Below are positions 53,999 through 61,554 of a stretch of DNA of 64,000 bases, one piece after another. This DNA comes from CAIWHR01 sp963830485. GTDB taxonomy: Bacteria; Pseudomonadota; Gammaproteobacteria; Burkholderiales; Casimicrobiaceae. The stretch spans positions 124,001 through 188,000 of the forward strand of contig CAWHNE010000029.1 of the NCBI GenBank assembly GCA_963830485.1, in the 5' to 3' direction. The notes under the pieces are model-generated. The model was not told the DNA's origin, did not search any database, and worked only from the letters and a program-made list of their open reading frames with translations. Made by a program: the position numbers and the translations under genes. The number at the start of each line of letters is the position of its first letter. Positions within the stretch are counted from its first letter, which is position 1.

Positions 53999-55081
53999 AT
54001 GCTGCGTCGCACCTGTGCATTGGCGTCAATCGCGTTTGCCCTTTCATTTCTCAGCTCGACCGGCGCCATGGCAACGGCCCAACGCACCTTCGTCTCCGGC
54101 ACCGGCGACGACCTGAACGTTTGCAGCCTGGTCGCCCCGTGCCGCAGCTTCAGCCGGGCCCTCACCCAGACCAATGACAGCGGCGAGATCATCGTCATCG
54201 ATTCCGCCGGCTACGGCGTCGTGACCATCGACAAGTCGGTCTCGATCGTCGCGCCCGCCGGCGTGTACGCCGGAATCTCAGTGTTCCCGGGCACCGACGG
54301 AGTCGTGATCGCCGGGGCGGGGATCGAGGTCGCGCTTCGCGGCTTGACCATCAATGGACAAGGCGGCAATCGGGGGATTTTTTATACGTTCGGCGCGCGC
54401 CTGCGGGTCTCGAACTGCGTGATCAGCAGGATGTCCGGCGCCGGCATCGCGCTCAATTTCGGCGGTGAGGTCCTGATCGAGGACAGCCTGATTCGCGAGA
54501 ACGGCTCCCACGGCATCGACATCGCGCTCGATCCCAACGTGATCGTGATGCGGACCACGATCGACGCCAACGGCCTCCACGGAATCTACTTCCACCCCAG
54601 CGCCGGCGACGCCCGGTTGAATCTCACCGCGAGCACTCTCGCGCGCAACATGTTCAACGGAATCCATGTCAATCCGAACAACGTCCAGGCCACGCTCTCG
54701 CTCGCCCATTCGACGATCGCGCGGAACGGGGCGACCGGGGTTTCCCTCGCCAGCTTCGACACGGCATCGCCCGTCATCGCGTTCCTGAACGGCAACACGA
54801 TCGTGCGCGGCAGCATCGGCATCAATGTGCTCAGCAACGTGGGGCTCGGCGACCTCAGCGTGGTCGCGGTGGACAATCTCGTGAGCGATCACGGTTCGGC
54901 CGGCATCGAGGCGTCCGGCACAGGGGCGCGAATCGTGCTCGACCGCAACACGATCACGCATAACTTTCGCGGCATCTTCAGGCTCACCAATGCCGTCGTC
55001 GAAACGCGCTCGAACAACACCGTGCGCGAGAACGTGACGGACACCATAGGGACGCCGTACACCGCAGTGGGCGGCGTCTAG
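53999..55081 (+). CDS. Exported right-handed beta-helix protein
   Basis: A 360-residue exported protein. Signal peptide (ASIAFALSFLSSTGAMA), then a short CSLVAPCRSFSRAL segment, in which two Cys may form a disulfide, as in proteins with the DUF1565/pectate-lyase-type repeat. The rest is parallel beta-helix: repeated turns such as GIALNFGGEVLIEDSLIREN, GIDIALDPNVIVMRTTIDAN and GIYFHPSAGDARLNLTAST. The family includes polysaccharide lyases and cell-surface adhesins; no catalytic residues can be assigned. ATG 53999 was taken because the signal peptide begins there. Confidence 0.82.
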   Translation: MLRRTCALASIAFALSFLSSTGAMATAQRTFVSGTGDDLNVCSLVAPCRSFSRALTQTNDSGEIIVIDSAGYGVVTIDKSVSIVAPAGVYAGISVFPGTDGVVIAGAGIEVALRGLTINGQGGNRGIFYTFGARLRVSNCVISRMSGAGIALNFGGEVLIEDSLIRENGSHGIDIALDPNVIVMRTTIDANGLHGIYFHPSAGDARLNLTASTLARNMFNGIHVNPNNVQATLSLAHSTIARNGATGVSLASFDTASPVIAFLNGNTIVRGSIGINVLSNVGLGDLSVVAVDNLVSDHGSAGIEASGTGARIVLDRNTITHNFRGIFRLTNAVVETRSNNTVRENVTDTIGTPYTAVGGV

Positions 55082-55229
55082 GAGGCGCCGATGTCACACG
55101 CCGTTCGAGACCTCGGCGAGCCGGCCAGGCGACCTGCGACGGCCGCGCGGATGTCGCCTTGGGTCGACAACGGTCTGTCACTCGTCCCGGGCCCAGATGC
55201 TAGCGGGTCCCATTTGCTCCGCCTTGGGG

Positions 55230-56129
55230 TCAGGGCGAGGCAACCGGACTTCCGTGCCTTTCGGCATAGCGCGCCAGCGCCGCCTCGGTGCGCGCAAGGT
55301 AATCTGCAGCGTGCGCCCGATAGTCCGCGCCGGGCACGGCGAGGTGAATCGCGGAGACCATCGCCCAGGCCGCCTCGCGCAACGCGCTGGCCACTTTCAT
55401 CGCGTCGAACGAGCGCTGGACCTCGTCGCTCACGGGTTGCCGGAAATAGGCTTCAAGCAGCAGCCGGTCATCGGCGGGCGAGAAGCTGCCATTGGCGGCG
55501 AGGTTTGCGAGGTCGAACATCGCGGTACCGAAGCCGCCGTATTCCCAGTCGATCAGCCAGAGACGCTTGCCGTCGTCGATGAAGTTGCCGGGGAGCAGGT
55601 CGTGGTGGCCGAAGACGATAGGCAGCGGCATCTGCTGTGCCTCGAGCGCGTCGGCAAGCGCCACATAGCGCGACAGCTCGCCACCACTGCCGCGGGCGAC
55701 CTGCAGTGTCCGCGCGTAGTCGCGGATGACGTGAAAGACCCAGAACGTGTTCGCCGAACCGGCGAGGTGGCGCGCAAGTTCGCGGTGACACGTCGCAAGG
55801 AGAGGGACAATGCGTGCGATATTCGCCCGCACTTCGGCTTCTCCGAGGGTCCTGCCGTCGATATGCCGAATGACCATGACGCCCGGCTCCGCATAGACCA
55901 ATTCCGGCGACAGGCCCGCCGCATGCGCAGCGACGCTGGCCGCCCGCTCGCGATCGCGGAAGACGTGGTGGGCTGGAATATCGCCGCCGCAACGCGCGAC
56001 GTAGCGCTCTCTCCCGTCATCGACGACGAATGCCGTGTTGGACAGCCCTCCGCGCAGCGGTTCGAGCTTCACCTTGCCGCGCCAGCATGGCAGCGCGGTG
56101 ATTCGTGCTTCGAGATCGGCCGTCATCAT
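55230..56129 (-). CDS. Choline/ethanolamine-kinase-like aminoglycoside phosphotransferase family protein
   Basis: A 299-residue kinase-fold protein (APH/choline kinase). The Brenner motif is PIVFGHHDLLPGNFIDDGKR (catalytic Asp in HHDLLPGN), followed by LWLIDWEYGGFGTAMFDLAN with the magnesium Asp. The N-lobe is LEPLRGGLSNTAFVVDDGRE. It is of the type that phosphorylates small amino alcohols rather than drugs. Two adjacent ATGs lie at 56129 and 56126; no clear ribosome site. It is divergent from the enolase-type gene, 328 bases apart. A glycerophosphodiesterase is encoded 7 kb away; a shared lipid-head-group role is conjecture. Confidence 0.85.
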   Translation of the reverse strand: MMTADLEARITALPCWRGKVKLEPLRGGLSNTAFVVDDGRERYVARCGGDIPAHHVFRDRERAASVAAHAAGLSPELVYAEPGVMVIRHIDGRTLGEAEVRANIARIVPLLATCHRELARHLAGSANTFWVFHVIRDYARTLQVARGSGGELSRYVALADALEAQQMPLPIVFGHHDLLPGNFIDDGKRLWLIDWEYGGFGTAMFDLANLAANGSFSPADDRLLLEAYFRQPVSDEVQRSFDAMKVASALREAAWAMVSAIHLAVPGADYRAHAADYLARTEAALARYAERHGSPVASP

Positions 56130-56457
56130 CCGTTGCGAAAGCAGGGGTTCGGAGCGGTAACAGCTCGCCAGTGGAGCCTTCACTTGGGTGTCCGCCGATC
56201 GCGGACCGAGCCGCTGCGGCGTCACACAAGCCCGCGGCAACGGCACGATATCATTGCGGTCGGTTCGACCATGGATGCCTTGCTCCTCGGCCTGGAGATC
56301 CCGATTTGCGGGAAACCTCTGACCATCTGCAGTTGGCGGTTCAGCAAGATTCGCAAACGTCCGCTTGTCCGGCGCCGACGGGCAGCAACGGGATAACAGT
56401 CGTTGGTAACTGGCTGCTTTCGGCCTCACCAGTCTGCAACTCACGGAGAAACGGCTC
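56130..56457. other. 328-base divergent intergenic region
   Basis: Separates the choline-kinase-like gene from the mannonate-dehydratase-type gene. It should hold both promoters. No recognisable gene, terminator or strong palindrome was seen in it. Confidence 0.4.
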
Positions 56458-57696
56458 GTGAAAATCATCAAAGCCGAGGTCATCGTCACCAGTCCGGATC
56501 GCAATTTCGTCTCCCTCAAGATTACGACCGACGAGGGACATACGGGCTTAGGCGATGCCACGCTGAACGGGCGCGAGCTTGCCGTCGTCAGCTATCTCAA
56601 GGATCACGTTGCCCCGCTGCTTATCGGCAAGGATCCCCACCGCATCGAAGACACATGGCAGTTTCTGTACCGCAGCGCGTACTGGCGGCGTGGCCCTGTC
56701 ACGATGGCCGCCATCGCCGCGGTCGACGTCGCGCTCTGGGATGTCAAGGCCAAGGCCGCGAACATGCCGCTCTACCAGCTCCTGGGTGGGGCCAGCCGTA
56801 CCGGATGCCTCGCCTACGGCCATGCCAGCGGCAAGGACCTGCCGGAACTCTTCGACTCGGTACGCCGGCATTTGGAGCAGGGCTACCGGGCTATCCGGAT
56901 TCAAACAGGCGTGCCCGGACTTCGTGCCATCTACGGCGTTGCGTCAAATCCGGTCGCGAAGGGGAACGTGGGCAAGCGCTACGACCACGAACCGGCGCAA
57001 CGCGCGTCGATGCCCGCAGAGGAAGACTGGGACACCCGAGCCTACCTGCGGCACATACCAAGCGTCTTCGAAGCCGTGCGTGCCGAGTTCGGTCCCGAGC
57101 TCCCGCTCCTGCACGACGGACATCATCGGATGACGCCGATTCAGGCGGCACGGCTCGGGAAGTCGCTGGAACCGTTCGACCTATTCTGGCTGGAAGACTG
57201 CACGCCGGCGGAGAATCAGGAAGCTTTGCGGCTCGTGCGCCGCCACACCATCACGCCACTCGCGATCGGCGAAGTCTTCAACACGGTCTGGGACTATCAG
57301 ACACTCGTTCAGGAGCAGTTGATCGACTACGTGCGCAGTGCGGTGACGCACACCGGCGGCATCTCGCCGATGAAGAAGATCATGGAATTCGCCGCCCAGT
57401 ACCAGATCAAGTCCGGTATCCACGGTCCGACCGACATATCCCCGATCGGCATGGCCGCGGCCTTGCACTTGGGGCTTGCCATACACAACTTCGGCATCCA
57501 GGAGTACATGCAGCACGGCGAGGCGACCAACCGGGTGTTCCAGCAGTCGTTCACGTTCAAGGATGGCTTGTTGCACCCCGGCGATAGGCCGGGCCTTGGC
57601 GTCGAGCTCGACATGGATGCTGCTGGGACGTACCCCTATCAGACGGCCTATTTACCGTTCAATCGGCTCGCCGACGGGACCGTCCACGACTGGTGA
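56458..57696 (+). CDS. manD: D-mannonate dehydratase / ManD-type enolase superfamily protein
   Basis: Enolase-superfamily dehydratase of 412 residues, removing water from D-mannonate or a related sugar acid. The metal ligands are seen in LLHDGHHRMTP (D220), FWLEDCTP (E246) and AIGEVFN (E272); H222 is the second ManD base, and GIHGPTDISPIGMAAAL and QEYMQHGE hold the C-terminal catalytic pieces. The long loop with RIEDTWQFLYRSAYWRRGPV is characteristic of the ManD/RspA group. Start is GTG 56458. Many ManD homologues have low activity, so the exact substrate is not certain. It stands alone. Confidence 0.88.
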   Translation: MKIIKAEVIVTSPDRNFVSLKITTDEGHTGLGDATLNGRELAVVSYLKDHVAPLLIGKDPHRIEDTWQFLYRSAYWRRGPVTMAAIAAVDVALWDVKAKAANMPLYQLLGGASRTGCLAYGHASGKDLPELFDSVRRHLEQGYRAIRIQTGVPGLRAIYGVASNPVAKGNVGKRYDHEPAQRASMPAEEDWDTRAYLRHIPSVFEAVRAEFGPELPLLHDGHHRMTPIQAARLGKSLEPFDLFWLEDCTPAENQEALRLVRRHTITPLAIGEVFNTVWDYQTLVQEQLIDYVRSAVTHTGGISPMKKIMEFAAQYQIKSGIHGPTDISPIGMAAALHLGLAIHNFGIQEYMQHGEATNRVFQQSFTFKDGLLHPGDRPGLGVELDMDAAGTYPYQTAYLPFNRLADGTVHDW

Positions 57697-58030
57697 GCCC
57701 ACGCGGGAAGAGCCATGCAGTTCGCGCTTGGGAAAGAGGCGGTCGATCGCGTGGCCCAATCTAGCCCCTGGCCGGTTTTCGGTGACGCCCGGACTCGGCC
57801 TGACGGGGAGCCGCATGCGCAAGCTGCTGTTCGCTCCGCCGATGTCGTGCAAATCGACAGCAACAGCATCGAGGCCGCTGGGCAAAAGCTCAAACAAAGC
57901 ATTGCACCGCTGTTCAAACACGAGGACAGCGAAGACATGGCACAGTCCCACGCCCGCCCTTTGGGACACCTGATCGGGTTCAAGACCGCCGTATGAAGGT
58001 CACGTCGCCAAGCAAGAACCGAGCGCCCGG
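57697..58030. other. Intergenic region with a doubtful 93-residue plus-strand frame (57715-57996)
   Basis: The frame MQFALGKEAVDRVAQSSPWP and onward follows GGGAAG, but it has no recognisable family and another open frame runs antisense through it. I regard coding as unproven. The region also separates the ManD-type gene from the convergent small secreted-protein gene. Confidence 0.3.
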
Positions 58031-58180
58031 CTAAACCTTCTTCCAGGTTCCGTCGGCCTGGCATTCCCACCCGTCAACCACGGCACCCGTCGGGTATGCC
58101 TTCCCATCCTTATAGCAGACCGCCTGTGCCGAACTTGCCAGCACGAGGCCTGCGACAAGAATCAACACTTTGATTGCCAT
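58031..58180 (-). CDS. 49-residue secreted Cys-containing protein
   Basis: A very small gene. The signal peptide MAIKVLILVAGLVLASSAQA is followed by AVCYKDGKAYPTGAVVDGWE and CQADGTWKKV; the two Cys could pair. The layout is like short DUF1496-type envelope proteins. ATG 58180 follows a perfect AGGAGG at seven bases, strong evidence of translation. It begins 37 bases after the STAND NTPase stop on the same strand and so is probably the last gene of that operon. Confidence 0.72.
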   Translation of the reverse strand: MAIKVLILVAGLVLASSAQAVCYKDGKAYPTGAVVDGWECQADGTWKKV

Positions 58181-58216
58181 GAGTCCTCCTTGGACCGGCG
58201 TTCGCCGACGCGCAGC

Positions 58217-59998
58217 TCACCGGCACTCCGTGGGAATGCCGCCGTGGTCGGCGAACCATTTGACAGACGAGTCATCGGGAACCATGAAACGATTCTTGCA
58301 CGATTCTCCAACGCCGCCGCGCAACTCCGACAGAAGCGGCTCCAATTCGCGTGTACTAAATTGGCCATGGTCGATCTTGAGCTGAATATAACCTATTGTG
58401 GCGGCGCGCAAGTTGCGCGCCGTGATCGAATGCGCCGATCGGCCGATCTCGACAGTCCGGTCGAACAACTCCTTCAATTTGCTGACACCTATGGTACCGC
58501 CGGGCTCGTTATCGGCAGCGGCGATCAAGAGCGCCATTTCGTCTTTGAGACGCCCGCGATGCCGCGGTTCGTCCGTCAACGGAACCAAAGCAACGATGAG
58601 CGCCGCATAGACGGCCTCGCTTTTGTCGCGTTCGGCATTTGCGACCTGGCGCTGATAGACAAGGTAGTACACGAGGCCAAGTACGGCGACGACCGCTGTG
58701 GCCGAAACCCAAATGCGCCGAAGCTGCTTCGTGCGCACGGCGGCGGCCTTTACGGGCCCGAGCAGCAGATCGTGGCTGATCTCCAGACGTTGCTCCCCTG
58801 CGAACCACTCCTTGCGCAAGATTCCCCGATCGATCAGGGTTTTGATGGCGGTGGTAAGCGCGGTTCCTTGTGTCTCGATGGCCCTCATCGGATAGAGCAG
58901 CCGCTCGCCGCCGGCGGTGACGAGGCTGGACTCGACGAAGCGTCGGACTTCCGACCCGACCTCGGCAATCGCAGCCCGGTAGTAGTCGTCGAAGATGTCT
59001 TCGGCCTTCTTGAGCTTGACCAACCCGACGTCGATGCTGCGTTGGCCACGCTTCTGCCGTTCCGCGTTGAGATAGAAGCAGACCACCGAGAGAATCGCCG
59101 GATCCACTTCCAAGCTTAACATCGAGCCTTCGGATTCGCTCGCTGCAGACGCGTCCGGGTCGAGCAGCATTTGCAGCAGCCCTGCACGGCGCCCGACTCC
59201 GCGAACGAGCATCGTTGCGGCGTCATGGTCGATCAGGCTTCGGCCTGCGTTCTCGACGACCTCCAGCGCGTGCTTCCCAGAAAGCGCCTCGAGCCGAACA
59301 TGGTTCTCGATGACCGACGGGACGATCGTGCGAAGCTTGCGGACCTGCGGCAGGTAATCTTCACGAAAGGCGAGGATGACGCGATAATCGCTCGACGCGA
59401 GATCGAAGCGATAATCGTCGCCGGCGGGAAGATCCATCGCCGCCAACCGCGCGGGCAGTCGGTTCTCGACTAGTTCCGCAATATTGTCGAGTAGCGACTT
59501 GACCCGCGGGGTTGCGGACGGGTCATCGTCGATGACCTGGAAGATCTCCTCGAACTGGTCGAACACCAGAACCGGCGCCACGAGCCGATTCGTGGCGTCC
59601 CACAGGTCGAACGACTCTCGGTGGAAGAGTTCCCAGAGCGATGGCGCAACGAACTTGGCGGTGGTCTCGATGCCGCCCTCCTTGGACGCCGCCTCGATCG
59701 TGCGTATGACCTCTGCCACTGGATCGCGCCCGCCTTCGAGCAGTGCGCGCGGCCGCAGGTAGACGGGAAGGTAGCCCTTCTCGACGAGCCGTGGCGCCAG
59801 TCCGGCCCGAATGAGCGACGTCTTGCCCAATCCGCCTCGCCCGTACAACAGCGTCAGCAGCGAACGCTCGGTTCTGGCCAGGAGGTCCGCAACTTCTGCA
59901 TCGCGGCCGAAGAAAAAGCCCGCATCGTCTTCCCGATACGGCCGCATGCCCGGCCACGGCCGTTCCGGCGAAAGTGCAATTTCGGAGGCGTCATACAT
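58217..59998 (-). CDS. STAND NTPase (nSTAND1-like) with a membrane helix
   Basis: A 593-residue signal-transducing ATPase. The entry segment SPERPWPGMRPYREDDAGFF followed by FGRDAEVADLL is typical of nSTAND1 proteins; Walker A is LYGRGGLGKTS (52-62), Walker B VLVFDQFEEIF (143-153). A helical winged region follows (DEIFDDYYRAAIAEVGSEVR type), then one membrane helix around residues 431-450 (ATAVVAVLGLVYYLVYQRQ) and a 140-residue C-terminal domain ending CR, which would lie outside the membrane if the N-terminus is cytosolic. No WD40 or TPR sensor repeats. It starts nine bases after the SIR2/TIR stop, with AGGAG at the stop codon. Confidence 0.87.
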   Translation of the reverse strand: MYDASEIALSPERPWPGMRPYREDDAGFFFGRDAEVADLLARTERSLLTLLYGRGGLGKTSLIRAGLAPRLVEKGYLPVYLRPRALLEGGRDPVAEVIRTIEAASKEGGIETTAKFVAPSLWELFHRESFDLWDATNRLVAPVLVFDQFEEIFQVIDDDPSATPRVKSLLDNIAELVENRLPARLAAMDLPAGDDYRFDLASSDYRVILAFREDYLPQVRKLRTIVPSVIENHVRLEALSGKHALEVVENAGRSLIDHDAATMLVRGVGRRAGLLQMLLDPDASAASESEGSMLSLEVDPAILSVVCFYLNAERQKRGQRSIDVGLVKLKKAEDIFDDYYRAAIAEVGSEVRRFVESSLVTAGGERLLYPMRAIETQGTALTTAIKTLIDRGILRKEWFAGEQRLEISHDLLLGPVKAAAVRTKQLRRIWVSATAVVAVLGLVYYLVYQRQVANAERDKSEAVYAALIVALVPLTDEPRHRGRLKDEMALLIAAADNEPGGTIGVSKLKELFDRTVEIGRSAHSITARNLRAATIGYIQLKIDHGQFSTRELEPLLSELRGGVGESCKNRFMVPDDSSVKWFADHGGIPTECR

Positions 59999-60007
59999 TC
60001 GCGTCTC

Positions 60008-61351
60008 CTATCGCCGTTCCTTGCGGACAGTCTGCTGTTCCTTGCGCAATGCCCTGGCAAGCGCCTCCCGGTCGGCCTTGTCGTTGAGCAGCGACCACTG
60101 CATCGCACGGAACTGCTCCGGCGGTGTTATTCCCGGCTCGCACAGTACGGGGAAGATGAACCGCCGCGTATTGCTATCCATCTCCAGTTGTCGCTTCAAC
60201 GCTAGGTTCCACTCCTTCCAGAAATAGGCTTCCGCGACGTTCTGGGTATTGCGCGAAATGAGCGGCACGAAGCAGGCGCAGTCCTCGACTTGGCGCGCGA
60301 TGACATTGTCCCAGTTGGAGGCTTTCGGGATGGCATCGTCGCGGTCGTCCTTCCACACGTCGATGCGCTGGGAGCGCAGGAATTGGTAGAGCTCCTCGGC
60401 GCTGCGACGGTCATCGTGGCTATAGCTGATGAACACCAAGCCGGATGACGGGGGGGGCGGTACAACGCCCGGGGGGGGTTCCAGGAGGGCACCCAAGGGA
60501 GGCACCGGGGTGCGCTCCTTCCATCGTCGATTCAATTCGTCGACGAAGGCCAAGGAGTCGCCGGGCACAACGATCGACTTTTGGCTGAACATCTCAAGAT
60601 AGTGAACAAAGGCGGCATCAGTGTCCCGGTCGTCATCGACGAGGATATTGGCGGCGCGCTGTGCCGAAATCGGGCCCTCACGAAGCGACCGCAGGAAGAA
60701 TCGACCGAGCCAGTCGGGGATCTGACATCCGATTGCCAGCAGGTGCTGATCCCTGAGCGCCTCGAACAGTTTGTCCGGACGGTATTTCTCACTCTGCAGA
60801 GCGAGGACGAACTCGACAATGCTCTCCACGGTGACCGCCCAGTCGGGGCAGGTTTCCCGGCCCCCGAGCAGCTTGTACACACAGACCTCGCCGGATTGGC
60901 CGAGAGACCTCTGCGGGTTTTCATGGCCGGGCGCGAAGGTGAAGCTGGTCACGACTTCTCCGCGAGCGCCGCGAACCTCGCGTACCGCCTGCTCGAGGAA
61001 ACCGTCGATCGCCGTCGTCAGGAACAAACGGAAGCTCGTGATCTCCGCAATCTTGCGCAACGACTCGAGAGATGGCTTTAGGCTGCTGAGAACACGCTTG
61101 AGCTTGGGGTGAAATGCGTCGACGTTGTAGGTGTTGCGGTCGGACGCCGACATGTAGAGCTCATTCAGGCCCCAGTCCGACGGGAGAGGATCGACGCCAA
61201 GCTCCTTCGCCAGTCGTTCCGCGATCGCCTTCTGAAACGGGACGGGGGTCTCGCCGCCGGTGTCGACCAACGACAGCCGGCGGCCGACGATCGGGACGAC
61301 TTTGCCGACCTCGATCAGATCGAGGAGGTCGACCCATCTTCTCTCGTCCAT
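60008..61351 (-). CDS. SIR2-like domain fused to a TIR domain
   Basis: A 447-residue cytosolic protein. Residues 15-225 follow the SIR2-like plan of defence proteins: VVPIVGRRLS, FRLFLTTAIDGFLEQ, CVYKLLGG and LLAIGCQIPDWLGRFFLRSL. The usual catalytic residues look lost: the Asn of TTN is Ala, the His of LHG is Leu, and the Gly-rich loop is GRR, so this half is probably not an NADase. A Pro-rich linker (residues 288-303) leads to a TIR domain: GLVFISYSHDDRRSAEELYQ, then AEAYFWKEWNLALKRQLE, where E380 is the probable catalytic Glu of TIR NADases. Translation is coupled with the STAND gene. A possible immune effector. Confidence 0.84.
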   Translation of the reverse strand: MDERRWVDLLDLIEVGKVVPIVGRRLSLVDTGGETPVPFQKAIAERLAKELGVDPLPSDWGLNELYMSASDRNTYNVDAFHPKLKRVLSSLKPSLESLRKIAEITSFRLFLTTAIDGFLEQAVREVRGARGEVVTSFTFAPGHENPQRSLGQSGEVCVYKLLGGRETCPDWAVTVESIVEFVLALQSEKYRPDKLFEALRDQHLLAIGCQIPDWLGRFFLRSLREGPISAQRAANILVDDDRDTDAAFVHYLEMFSQKSIVVPGDSLAFVDELNRRWKERTPVPPLGALLEPPPGVVPPPPSSGLVFISYSHDDRRSAEELYQFLRSQRIDVWKDDRDDAIPKASNWDNVIARQVEDCACFVPLISRNTQNVAEAYFWKEWNLALKRQLEMDSNTRRFIFPVLCEPGITPPEQFRAMQWSLLNDKADREALARALRKEQQTVRKERR

Positions 61352-61501
61352 CTTCCCTCGCCCTCCGTGGAACCGACCTGGGCGCTATCGCGACGGTCGA
61401 AAGGTCGTCAAGTCCTCGACCGGCGCTCCCTTGTTGTCCGGGCGCAGGGCGGCGCCCAAAGCGTGCCCTCGATGCATCACCCCTGGTTTGGGCTCTCGTT
61501 G

Positions 61502-61531
61502 CGGCCCTGAAGGCACAGCCCCTCAGGGCCG
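61502..61531 (-). terminator. GC hairpin after the caspase-like gene, possible terminator
   Basis: CGGCCCTGA and TCAGGGCCG form a perfect nine-base stem (61502-61510 with 61523-61531) and a 12-base loop, 24 bases after the stop at 61555 on the minus strand. There is no T run, so termination is uncertain; it may insulate the SIR2/TIR operon from the upstream gene. Confidence 0.4.
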
Positions 61532-61554
61532 AACGCAGGCCGCGATGCCGCCCC

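Noticed and set aside
57715..57996. A 93-residue plus-strand gene
   Set aside because: No family, an equally open antisense frame, and only a weak ribosome site; left as doubtful.
60008..61351. An active SIR2 NADase
   Set aside because: The Gly-rich loop, the Asn of the TTN motif and the His of LHG are all replaced, so only the TIR half is proposed as catalytic.
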